Assembly: GCF_001659605.2 (NCBI RefSeq) | Contig: NC_035172.2 | Coordinates: forward strand, 34,709,342-34,773,341 | Direction of reading: 5' to 3' | Length of the DNA stretch: 64,000 nucleotides | From: Manihot esculenta | Lineage: Eukaryota; Streptophyta; Magnoliopsida; Malpighiales; Euphorbiaceae | Part shown: piece by piece, positions 23,143 to 35,167 of the stretch | Numbering within the stretch: the first letter of the stretch is position 1 | Layout: each line of letters starts with the position of its first letter | Program-made: the position numbers and the translations under genes | Notes under the pieces: model-generated | Told to the model about the DNA's origin: nothing | Database searches by the model: none | What the model saw: only the letters and a program-made list of their open reading frames with translations

Positions 23143-24249
23143 TTAGAGAAAGAATCAGAAACTAAACTCTAATGATTCATTTCAGAACTCGAAACCCTAG
23201 AATGCGAAATCAGAAAGAGAGATAGAGAGGGAGAAGAGCTAGGGTTTCTTTTTCTTCCTCTGTAGAGAGAGAAGGAAAAGTCCGTTAAAAATGGCGGTTT
23301 AGAGGTCAGGTGGAGAGTGTTGATTGGTGAGACTGTGTGAGTGAGTGAGTAACTACAGACTGTAAAGAGAAGGACGACCTCCCCTCTCTCTTTATCTCCT
23401 CCTCCGTCACTGTTACTGTGAATAGTGTTTCTTTAGGGGCCCGCACACTTTTTTTTTCTTTTGACGGCGTTAAGTGGATGGTGTGCTATTTTTTTAAGTA
23501 AAATAAATTGAAATGGTTAAGAATTAATGTAATTGGAGGAGAGATTTCCGGTTGAGGTGATACAGCTCATCTTCTGCTGTATTGTTGGACCGTAATCATA
23601 CTTTATTTCTACTTGCAGTAGTAGACTAACTTTTTTTTTTTTATTTTCTTAAAAAAACTGATTTTTTATTTTTTTTCATTCCTTCAGTTTGACTATATTT
23701 AAAGATTACCAAAATAGATATTCATTACTAAAATAATTAATAAATATTAAAATAATTAATATTATTAAATAAAAATATTATTTTTTATTCAATTTAAATT
23801 TAAAATTAATCTAATTTTAAGTTTCATTTTAAATATTTGATTTTGAATATAGTTATGCTAAAAATGTACGTGGTAAAAGATTCTGCAGTTTCTTTGTTTG
23901 TTTGCAGGCGAATGATAATGTTCTACTATGGAATCTTACACAACGATCTCTTTATAGGAGTCGGCATTCCATTCAAAAATGAAATAAAATATTAAATTAA
24001 TTTAATTTAAAATTTTACTTTGGTTCTTTCGTACTTCCAAAAACAAAGAAAGGCTGTTTCATATTCAATCCAATGACTTCCTATTCTAAAAAAATTCAAT
24101 TTCATCTATTTTTTTAATTAATATAATATTTTAAAATTTAAAAAATAAAATTTTATAATGTGAATGTGAGTTTAGATGAATATGAAGATATTTTTCTATT
24201 TTTTATTCATTTTCTTTTATTTGTTAATAATGTCTAACAATTTTTATAT
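23143..24249. other. Upstream region of the LRR kinase gene
   Basis: On the minus strand this holds the 5' untranslated region, which is rich in CT/GA (about 23210-23400). This is common in plant receptor-kinase leaders. Beyond about 23450 the DNA is AT-rich with no recognised gene. No convincing TATA box was chosen. Confidence 0.5.
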
Positions 24250-24574
24250 TACAGTATTATCTATTTTTGTCACTTAGATTCATATATACAGACGTGTTAA
24301 AACTTCCTTTCACGCCAGACGATTATTTAATTCTCCTGATACACATGCGGACAGAACAGCGAAGTGATTGGACATATTATCTCTCCTCACATCACATCAC
24401 CAAGCTGAATTTCTTTTGCTGGACTTGAATTTACGGGTGACTCGACCTATCTCAAGTGTCTGAATCAGAGCTTGAAACCTGGATTGATCAACTTAAGAGG
24501 TTTCGCTGGTTTTAGATCAGTTCTGTTTTCTTAAATTATGTTTTACTAAGATTAATGAGACCCGACTGTTATCA
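24250..24574 (-). repeat. Truncated LTR of the 12811-13494 family
   Basis: This matches the 5' half (minus orientation) of the LTR at 12811-13494, including the CACTTAG, ACAGACGTGTTA and CGAAGTGATTGGAC segments, and ends GTTATCA at 24574. The other half is missing. It is more diverged than the copy at 29570-30225. Confidence 0.72.
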
Positions 24575-25247
24575 TAATCAAAAAAAAAATTATTAAGCCT
24601 TCATTTGTTGACAAAAAAATAATTTATATTTTATTAAGTTTTCATTTATTTATAAAAAATAATTTATATTTCAAATAAATATAAATATTATATTTATGAA
24701 TAGTTGGAAATATGAATAGTTGAAATTTGGTTACAAGTCAAGATCGGAATCCAATCTCAGTGGTTACGGTAGAGATTTCACCACCAACCTCTCTCAATCT
24801 TCACACAATATCTCATAAATATTATATTTCAAAAATCAATAAATTTTAATTTTCAAATTTGATATATATTGAATTTAAAAGGCCATGAAAATTAATTACA
24901 AAAAATATATATAATTTAAAAAATAATATATTTATTATTGAAGTATAAATCATAAATAGAAATTTTTAAATGCATCATGTTGATAATGGGTGCATAATAT
25001 CAAGTCTTGCACGTTAGAGATTACAATAAGCTAATATATACGAGAGGATAATATTTTTTAAAAAATAATTTTAAATAAATTTTTATAGTCAATATATTCT
25101 CTCCCAGCTAATATAATTTTTTTAAAAAAATATTTACTGTTAATTTCTTTATGCCAACTATAATAATATTTTTAAGACAAATTTTCAGACATTTTAATTT
25201 CTTATAATATTTAAATTTTTAATTTTTATACACTAAAATTTATAATT
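24575..25247. other. AT-rich intergenic DNA
   Basis: No gene or structured repeat was recognised in this stretch between two LTR remnants. Confidence 0.5.
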
Positions 25248-25744
25248 TGATGACCGCTGTATTTTTTCATCCCGGTCTGGAGCCAGACCCATGACAATAA
25301 CCCATTATCTGGAGATCTTCAAATCTCCCGCATGGACCCAGTCCGGCCCACTCAGTCTTGAGACCGGGCTTCATCTAAGTTCCTCAATCAGGCTCGCCCA
25401 GTCCGTACGGCTCACCAAAAGGATCCTATTTGGACTCAGTTTTAATCTTATCTTTTAGCCCGGTTCGAAACCTAAAAGGAGACCGATCTATCCGTCTGGT
25501 GGGTCCCTCAGCATGCGTGCCCATGGAGAATCAGAGGCCGTTACCCATGTAGCAGGAATATGATATTCTCGTACGCCCGAATCAATATGACAGGGACAGG
25601 TGGTCTAATGATAGACAGTTTATTATACATCACTAGCAGATAAAAGAAAACAAATAAAAGGAGGATTGCCCTCCTCTAAATCTAAGTTTTTTCTAATTTT
25701 ATAAAATTCCTATAAAATCTTATTTTCTGAATATCAGATTATCA
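25248..25744 (+). repeat. Solo LTR (497 bp) of the Tat-element family, with target duplication
   Basis: The unit is flanked by the 5-bp duplication TAATT (25243-25247 and 25745-25749). It begins TGATGACCGCTG and ends CAGATTATCA, aligning end to end with the 499-bp LTRs at 45828-46326 and 62482-62980. It is the product of recombination between the two LTRs of an older insertion and is clearly more diverged than those LTRs are from each other. Confidence 0.88.
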
Positions 25745-25749
25745 TAATT

Positions 25750-27836
25750 AATTTATTAAAATTAAAGTTTTAAAGTTTTTTATCACGATTTATTAAAATT
25801 TTTATTAAATAATTCGATTAATATTAATTAATGATTCGATTCGGTGATTTTTTTTTTCGTGATAAATTATTTACATAAGTTCTACATTTTATTCTTGTGA
25901 ATCGGGGAGAAAGAGATCCAGTGAGAAGAGAATTGGCTGAGAGTTTAGGATTTAGAGTTTATGATTATTGTAATATAATAATAATAATTGAGACTAATAA
26001 GATAGATAAAATAAAAACATTAATTTGGGTTGGCGGATAATTCAAAGTGGATGGAATACATGTAAAGTGATATACAGCCAATAAAATGAAATAAAATAAA
26101 AAGGAGAATAATATTTTATTATATCACCTTTGATTATGTAATAATAGAATAATGTATGTGCGGCCAACATTTCAAACAAAAGAACCGACCCAATTGTTTT
26201 ACTGCAGAAATCCGGCTTGATTTTTTAACAAATCGATTTGATCTTATATCCTTAATAAATCGGTCTATTATATTTAATTTGATTTTTTAATTAAAAATTT
26301 CAATTGAATCAAACCAAAAATCAAGTAAACTAGCCATGTTTGAAAATAACTCTCAGCCTGTCTCAAGTATTAAAGTTTTAATTAAAAAGGGAAAATTATT
26401 TTTTTATTTTTGTATTAAAAAATCATTAATTTATATATATAATTTTATGACATATTCCCAAAAAACAAATAAAAAGAGGGTTTATGATCACATCAAAAAT
26501 GGGCGGCAGAAAGAGAGAAGATAGGGTTTGGAGTTGGGGAAAAGGCCAAAGGGTTTGTGGAATGTATGAAAGGAGCAATCCTCACTTTTAATGTTAGGCA
26601 TAGCTAAGACTATTCACTTGGCAAAAAGAACTACACCTTTTTGAGCATTAGCTCTTTGCCCATAGTTAGGGCTGCCTTTCACAAATAGGACAAACCTTGA
26701 CTTGAAAGACTTCAAACCAAATTGGCTTATAATATTAATTTTTAAAAAAATTATTATTTAATTTTTATATTAAAAAAAAAACTCATTAATATACCATTCA
26801 ATTTTAAAAAAATTATTAATTATTATTATTTAATTTTTATGATTTGAAAATATTTATTAATTAATTTTTTTAATTTAAAAATAAAAATTTTACTAATTAA
26901 TTCATTTATACTAAAAATATTTTAAAATTTTTTAAAATATTTAGCCGTTAAAATTAATAAATAAATAAATTAATTAATTTTTTAAAATATCATAAATATT
27001 TTAATATATTTTTAAAATTAAATTTTTTATATTAAAAAATTCAAATAATAATTTTTCTCACACCACCACCATCCAGCTAGGCTACACCATGTTAGCCCTT
27101 ATAATGTTCAATGGAAATTCAAGATTTGTTCATAACACAATAACACATACAATGTATCTTTACAAATCACCTTATTCTGATTTTTGGTGGCCGGAGATTA
27201 CAGAGGAAGAGAAGACGGAGATTTTGCTGACAGAAATAAGTTTTTTAAAAAATTTTATTCTCAATTTTAGAATAAAAATTTTACAAAATTTAATTAAATT
27301 TAAATTTTTTTAATCATTTTTCTTATTTATAATGAAAGAATTTATTTTTTTAATTTATAAAATTTTATTTCTTTAATTTATAAAATTTTACTTTTAATAA
27401 AAATAAAATCATACATAATTTTATAAGAATTTATTTAATTTTTTTATTATAAAATAAATCATGTCAAATCAGAAGTATTTTAAATTCTGAGTTTTGATAA
27501 ATCAATTAATATATAACATAAAATTAATAGTTTAATTATTAAATGTTAATTTCAATCTAGATATTTAATTAATTTCTTTTAAAAAACAAGATATTATTGA
27601 TACCATACTAGCCAAACAATAAGCAATTGTTCAAATCTTACATAATCTATTCTAGGGTTGGTGATATATCTACATCTGATATCTTGAACTTAAGTCTTGA
27701 CATGGCAAATTTCTCGGTAATGTGTTATATATATATATATATATATAGTTTGTAATTTCATATAAAATAGCCTACGTGGAATATTAAATTAATTGAAATA
27801 AGACGTGAGATTCGGCTGATTTCTATTCATATGGAT
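25750..27836. other. AT-rich intergenic DNA with old repeats
   Basis: No gene was recognised. An AT-rich dispersed element related to the one in the BAHD intron lies at about 26725-27060, and a (TA)n microsatellite at 27725-27748. Short open frames here have no recognisable domains. Confidence 0.5.
27725..27748. repeat. (TA)n microsatellite
   Basis: About twelve TA units in AT-rich intergenic DNA. Confidence 0.9.
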
Positions 27837-28990
27837 GGAATATAAAAAATTTAAATTATATATAATAATTAATATAAAATTATTAAATAATTTAAATTAA
27901 CTATGAAATCACTAAACTATTAGTGAATCACAATACGACACGTAATAGTTTAGTTTTAATTCAGTAATTGTATTAGTGAATCACAGTATTCAAGGTTTCG
28001 GTCTTGATTCAACAATTATATTCGATTTAGTTGCGACAAGAATGTCTTTAATAGGAAAGAGTGTGTACTTGGGTTAACTATTTTGAGCCAAGTGAAATTT
28101 GAGTCGGACTATTTCAATTAGTATCAGAATCATCCTGAATCAGAAAAATTGTGCAAACTTATGTGAGACGAGGTGGAGCCGCCGGAGTTACTAACAAATC
28201 ATAATATCCGAGGGTTTGGTCTTGACTTGTCAATTATATTTAATTCATTTGCGACGTCCTAGGACCGTTTCAATTGGTATCAAAGCTATCTTGAATCAGA
28301 AAAATTATGCAGACCCGTGTGAGACGAGGTGGAACTGTCCGAATTACTAGCGAACCACAATATTTGAGGGTTTGGTCCTGACTTAGCAATTATATTTGAT
28401 TCATTTGAGACTTCCTAAGTAAAGGCTAGCTTGTGGGATGCAGAGTTAGTGTGACTGCGAGAAAATGACTATTCGTACTCTGGGTCAAAAAAATTATACA
28501 GAGCTAGTGGGATGCAAAGCTACTGGAATAAGAAAATGACTACCCGTGTGAGACGAGGTGAAGCCACCCAAATTACTAGCGAACCACAATATTCGAGAGT
28601 TCAGTCCTGACTTAATAATTATATTTGATTTATTTGTGACGCCCTAGGAAAGGGTTATATGTGTGAGACGAAGTAAAGCCGCTCGAGTTACTAGCGAACC
28701 ATAATATCTGAGAATTTAATCATGACTTAGCAATTGTATTCGATTCATTTGCAACGTCCTAAGAAAGAGTTACTCGTGTGAGGTGGAGCCATCCGCGTTA
28801 CTAGCGAACTATAATATCCGAGAGTTTGGTTCTAATTTAACAATTATATTCGATTCAGTTGTGACGAGGACATGCAAATTTAGTAGAAGAGAGAAATTTT
28901 TCCGTCCCACATCGACAAAATACAAAAAATCAAAATTATATATAATAGTTAATATGAATCTACTAAATAACTTGAGTTAATCATTTTGAA
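27837..28990. repeat. Diverged tandem-repeat block of unknown family
   Basis: A phrase like ACTAGCGAACCACAATATTCG followed by GAGGGTTTGGTCCTGACTTAGCAATTATATTTGATTCATTTG recurs near 27975, 28195, 28348, 28577, 28693 and 28804. Spacings are about 220, 153, 229, 116 and 111 bases. The AAATTATATATAATA-type stretch at about 27850 recurs at about 28930, so the array is framed by direct repeats. The last unit ends near GTCCCACATCG. No long open frame spans it, so it is most likely a non-coding repeat element with internal amplification. Confidence 0.7.
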
Positions 28991-29564
28991 TTCAGTGAAA
29001 AGTGAGTCTAAAAATTATTTAGATAAGTTTGGATCAGACTTTTTTATGAGACATATAAATTAAAGTGGATTCTATAATATAAAAATTAATTAAGTCTTTA
29101 TTCTGTCATTAATTATAATTATCTTTAATATACAAATCAATTTTTTAGAATCTAAAATAATAGTAAAAAATAATAATGTTTATAATATAATTTTAAAAAT
29201 AATAAGTTAATAAATTTAATATAAATTAATTAGAGAAATTCAATTTAATAAGTTCTATATAAATTACTTTCATTACATGTGAAAAATAATTTTTGAAAAG
29301 TTGACTTAAAATGTAATAATTAATTAAATAACACAATGAATACTAATGGCTATTTTTTAAAATAAAAATTAAATTAAGTAAAATTACTTATTTATTATTT
29401 TGTTAACTACCTCTGCACTCGTAGATTTAATATGGTGATAAGTGTATATAAGTAAATCTGAAAGATTTTAAATTTTAAATCTCCAATTCTCGTTTTAAAA
29501 AAAAAAAACTATGATTACGTGTCAAATATCACGGATTATTGTATAATTTTTTTATATATGGGTG
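28991..29564. other. AT-rich intergenic DNA
   Basis: No gene or bounded repeat was recognised. Confidence 0.45.
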
Positions 29565-29569
29565 AATGG

Positions 29570-30225
29570 TTATAAATCTTTTTCTCCTCCTGCTCCATGA
29601 TGAATCATGATAGATCTGATTTTCTTCCTGGTCCATCATATGGATCCATCAAATGGGTTTCTCAATATTCTATTTGATAAAAGGACCTGTAAAATAAGAA
29701 AAAACGGTCAGATATCTATCGGGATGCCCCGGTGGAGACCCTCCAACGTTCAAGTCAGATTTTATGAATAAGAGTAGTATATTTAGGTAAGAGTTGCCGA
29801 GAGAAAATAAAAATGGAGTCCAAGAAGGAGAAAAAAAAGCCGATTGCCGGAAAGAGAAGACCCCTCTTTTATCTTTTACCTGCCCCTGTTCCTGCTATTA
29901 TGCTACCTGTCTATGTCACTCAGGCTCCTACGTACGGACGTGTCAGACCCTTCTCCACGCCAGACGGCCATTTAATTCTCTCTAGTGCGCATGCGGGTAG
30001 GGCTACAAGGTGTTTGGGCCTACTATTCTCTGCTGCTTCACTTTATTGGTTGGACTTCTTCTTATTGGATTTGGGCTCATGGTGGATCTGGCCTACCCCG
30101 CGTGTCCGGATCGAGACTTGAAATATTGGGTCGATTTTGCTTAAGGAGGACTTGATAGGCTTTGAGCCATTATTCTCCTTTTGGACCCGGCCTCGCTCAG
30201 GGTAAAGGAAATCCGGCGGTCATCA
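29570..30225 (-). repeat. Solo LTR (about 656 bp), same family as 12811-13494
   Basis: On the minus strand it starts TGATGACCGCCGGATTTCC and follows the 12811-13494 copy over its whole length. AATGG occurs immediately outside both ends (29565-29569 and 30226-30230) and is the likely target duplication. The first bases on the low-coordinate side have lost the expected TG. Confidence 0.72.
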
Positions 30226-30230
30226 AATGG

Positions 30231-33200
30231 GTATAATATTTCATTTCTATTTTCCCTCCTTTATGCTTTTTTTTTTTTTAAAGCTTTGGATAATAAATGT
30301 ATAAGTTGCTTTCAATAACACCCTGTTAACCATAAAACTTGGAAGAAACTTTTCAGCTATATAGAGCAAATAATCAAGCATATAAAACATAATTGATGTT
30401 AACATTTCATCTTAATTAATTAGTCAAACCTTCAAAATCAAACTTTAATTTTGATGTTGCTTTCATTTTGCTTCTGTATCAATGTCATTTTCCAATTGGA
30501 AAAAAAATAAATATAATTTCAATTTTATCCTTTTAAATTTCGTTTGATAACGTATTCACAGATTTAATATAATGTAAGTGTATCTAAATAAATTTAAAAG
30601 AGTATCTGAGTAAATTTAAGAGATCTCAAATTCTACTCTTTCGATTCTATTTTAAAAGAAAATTTTGTTCATTAATATTATGCTGTTATAGTAGTGGACA
30701 ACTATTCAAGTCAGTATTTAATTAAATGTTATAAAGATATAATTTTTTATAAATTATTATTTTAAATGCTAAATAATAGTTTTTTAATTTGTAATATTAT
30801 TTTAAAAATAATTTTTAATAATTAACGATTCACACATTTAGAAAATATATAGTAATTTTAAAAATTAAAAATAATTGAATTTTTAAAATTTAAATACTTA
30901 AAGTTAATTTAAAAAATCTATTAAATTCGTCCAAAGTCATGGCAGAAGAAGTTGCTTGATTGGAATGCAAACTGTAAATTAATGAGAAAGGGTGTAGATG
31001 CATGCACGAAGGAAAAGAACTAAGAAAAAGAAAGAGAAAATAATCTTGGAAACCAAACAGGAAACAACTCATCACTCTTTCTCTCTGGCTCTTCTTCATA
31101 ATTTTTTAGTAAGAAATGGACCAAAATTGCCAACCCATATTCTAGATGTTGAAGGTTGAGCTTTCTATTTATGAATTAGAAAATGGATTAAATAATGGAG
31201 AATTCGGAAATTCTTGTTTGGACTTGCAAATTGGAGGCGATATATATTTCTTTTTTTATGAAATATATATTTCTTTGCTTTATCATATAATTTTACTATT
31301 TTGACATTTATGATTTATTTGAGAGGCGATAGTTTAATTTTATATTAAAATAGTATTTTTAGTAATAAACAACAGTAATTTTTGGATTTTAAATTAATGT
31401 GAAATTCATGAAATATTATTTTAATATAAAATAATATTATAATATGTTTTGATATTATTTTAATATAAAATAAAATTATATATATTAAAGTAAATTATAG
31501 ATTTTAAAGTGAAAAGTTTATAAAATTATATATATTTTTTTACTTTTCTTCATAAAAAATAGAGAGAAAGGAAATTGAAAACCCTACTTTGAATATAAAA
31601 ATTGAAAAATAATCCTTCAAATCCTATTTATTTTTAAAATATATTAGAAAGCTGTGAAATTTCATATAATTTTTTTAAACTCTATTTTTAAAAAAATTTT
31701 GAAATCAAGAAAAATATATTTTTTTATTATCAATTTATCTCCTGTATTTGACTTTTAAATTTAAATAATAGCCAAAAAAAGAAAAAAAAATTCAATATTT
31801 TACCTTTTATTTCCTTTTTAGAAAAATTTTCAAGAGCATTAGTACAGATTGAGCAACGCATAGAACAATAAGCTATGTTTATCTCTTTGGTTTAAATTTT
31901 TTGCTGTACTTGGAGTTTTACTGTTTGGTACTGAAGTAGAAGGGGCTATCTCATGCCGTGGATCCGCCGGTGGGCACCGGAAATTCTGCAAACAAGGTAC
32001 AGTTACATTTGCTGTGGTTATTATTTTGCTTTAAATTTTTCGTTTTTTTTTTTGGTGGGGGGGGGAGGAGTAATGGTTAGATTAATTTTGTCCTTGAAAT
32101 GATGAAGGGAAAATCTGAGTGCTGCAGTGCAGCGTACGAAAAAGGAAATGATGGGTCCTTTATGAGAAGGAAGATTACTTTTACCACGTGCTCGTGGGCC
32201 CAATCCCTAATCACAACATTGGAAGAATTATAAATATAATATAGTCTTTGGGGTTTTACTGTAGTATTAGTTTAATATGTAAGTTAGTTAAACATTTTTA
32301 TGAATCAAATATTATAAAACAAGTTTTATAAATTAAATAAACTATTTGAAATAAATTAAAAATAAAGTGTCTTTTACTTTTGATTATCTTGTTATTATAT
32401 AGCTACTTCTAAGATATACAAAAAAATTATATTATTCTAAAATATGATGGCGAGATTTTGTCGTTATTTTTAAATAAACTAATTTTTAATCAATCATAAT
32501 AATGAGTTTGCTATTGCAAATTGAAATTTAGGTACATACTATCAAATATCATTAAATTTGAGGATCTCAAGTTGAATTTATCTTAAAATACCTAACGAGT
32601 TATCTCATACTCTACTCTTTGAATGAATGATAATTTTTATTTAAATTAAATCTACATCAATATAAAATATAAATGCACAAGCTATATTTATTTTTATTCA
32701 GATCCATTATAATAATTATATCATGATTCATCTCATTAAGCTACTAAGCAAGTATTTTTCCCAGTTTGAAATACATAAATGTGTTGAATTCCAAGATGAG
32801 AATGGAATATGCCTCACAAATTTCACTAAATAACATTACATTATGTTGAGTATATACAAAGTTTATGAAAATGATTCTGTGGAATTATGGTGGAAGCTAC
32901 AAACGCCAATATTGGCCACGTAGTTGTTACATAATTAACTTCCCATTCAGTAGAACCGTTAATTATGGTAAATGTCCAGCCAAAGAAAGACCTTCTAGTG
33001 ACCTTGGAAAAATAATGGCAATTCTGAATGCAGACAGGTATTCTATTCTTGGTAAGCTTTGGAGAAAAACACAGCCCCACCATTTAACATTGAGAGGTCG
33101 TCATCAAATCTATGCTGTTATCGGTAGAACAATAGACAAAACATTCACCAAGCTCCATCTTTGAATGGTCAGAACTTGCAATCCAGAGTCTCACTTAGCT

Positions 33201-35167
33201 GAATCTCTACTCTAAATATGCAATGGTCTCATTAAAGGATCTGCAATTATCTCAGAGAAAACAACAGCTTTAATATTTGGAGCTTCTCAAGGCGGGATAT
33301 CGTTTTAGAGCCACAAGAATAAGAGGCATTTAAGCATGTAACATGAGCAGATGGAAAACATAATGTATAAACCAATAAAGAAAATTTTCCTTGGTTTGAG
33401 TCACAAAACGAGGAACAGCTTATTGCTCAATATAGTACATGTATTCTCACATAAGCTGAGGTATTTTTGTTTCTATAGAAGTATCAAGTTTATTAAAAGA
33501 AAAACGACAATATCTCAACATTTTCGTCATCTTGTAAGCATTGAAGGAATATGAGGCAAAATTTTATAATTACGAGAACAAGTCCCTATCAGTATAATTT
33601 TTAGCGCAATGCGGTAGGTAGTGATAATTTTATGGTTTCTGAAAGAGCATGCAACTGAAAAAGCATCAAGCTAATCTGAATTACCTCGCTGCTTACTTAG
33701 ACGCTTAAGAAGTCCAAATCAAACTCATCTCAACCTCCCCCCCCACCCAATCTATTAGAGAGCGTTTTAAAATTTTCGAAGCAAGTACTTTGTCAATGAG
33801 GGAGGGACCATATGATCACTCAAGGTAGATATGCTAGAAAGGTACTTGAGCCTGCTTTTTCCTGAGGAGTCCAGGATGTACTTGGGTTCTTCCAATTCAG
33901 AATCTAGTCATAGCACAGAATAAAGAGAGGTAAAGGAAAAATAGGAGGCAGCAACCATATCATGTCTGCATAAAATAATTCCCTTTAAAGGCCAAAGGCA
34001 AACAAAATTAGATGGAAACTCAGGATATGGACCTCACGAGATCTCAATAGTCCACAACTAGTTGCTGGTTCACCCAGGATCTAACTAAATAGAGAGCCTT
34101 ATATTACTCAGGTGATGGAACTTAAAATCCATATTAACTTTTCAGTTTCTAGTAGTAAGAGGAAGTAATATTCCACCTTTCCACTTCGCACTTGAGAATT
34201 CTTTATTCAACAATTTCGAGCCAGTTATAGGGGGATTATATCCTGTATTCTGCCACTTGCTCAAAATTGAAATTAACCCTTAATTGTCAATTTCTAGAAG
34301 TAATATTAATTAAATTCTTTAATTCTGCTACTTATTCAATATTGAGATCAGATTCCCATCAGAGTATTAGACTGCAAAAAAGTTTAGCCAGGCCAAGCCA
34401 AGCCACGCTTTGAAGTATTAAAGCCTGCCTCAACATTTTCACTAAGCTTAAGCTTGAATGGAGCTTCGACCTTCAAGCTCTGCAATGTCTCACATGAAAT
34501 TGATCATGCTTGAGAAGGAATTGAATTAAACAATTCAATAATTAGATAAAATTTGAATGAACTAATTAGAAATTGTCTCATTGAGTGAGGTCGTTTGTCT
34601 TCAATGTGGGAATACAAGTCCCACATTTTTGTGTAAAAAGGGCCAAGGCACCAAAATCCAAATCTCATATTTGTAGGGTTATATATTTTTGTAGGTGTTC
34701 CCTGTTATTAAAAACCCAAGCCTAACTTCAAAACCCAGTGAAAATTAGAAGGCGGCTAAGATGTAATGAACAGATCCACGGTCTATGCGAAGGAGATCCG
34801 GGGTAAGAGGCTAAGTCGAATGTGTTTTAAAGGCCCGCCTCCATAGAAGTCTACAAGAACCAACCCTAACATGGTGTTCGGTTTTAAAGGCTCAAGAGAT
34901 TATGAAGAGAAGTAGGCAAAGTAAGATAAGAGGCCAAGAAGAATTTGTTTTAGCACCTCTCATAAAAGGGAGTAGTTTCCTTACAGAGGAGAGGATAGAG
35001 GTACGGCAAGCACAGCGGAAGGCTTTTTTTTCTTGTGGTAACTATTGCATGTAAGTTCAGAGTCCCAATCCCAGTAACTCTAACATTATATAGCTTTTAA
35101 ATACTTTTTCTGCCAAAAAAGCGAGTAAAGGGCAAATTGAGAGTTGCAAAATAGCACATACAGTTTG
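30231..35167. other. AT-rich intergenic DNA downstream of the ABC1 kinase gene
   Basis: About 4.9 kb with no recognisable coding region. A G/C patch near 31950 and a short inverted repeat, ATGTGGGA...TCCCACAT near 34598-34628, were seen but not assigned. The 3' untranslated region of the ABC1 kinase gene probably occupies the last few hundred bases. Confidence 0.5.

Noticed and set aside
27837..28990. A CRISPR-like array
   Set aside because: This is a plant nuclear genome. The repeats are long, diverged and irregularly spaced, with no unique spacers of constant length and no cas genes.
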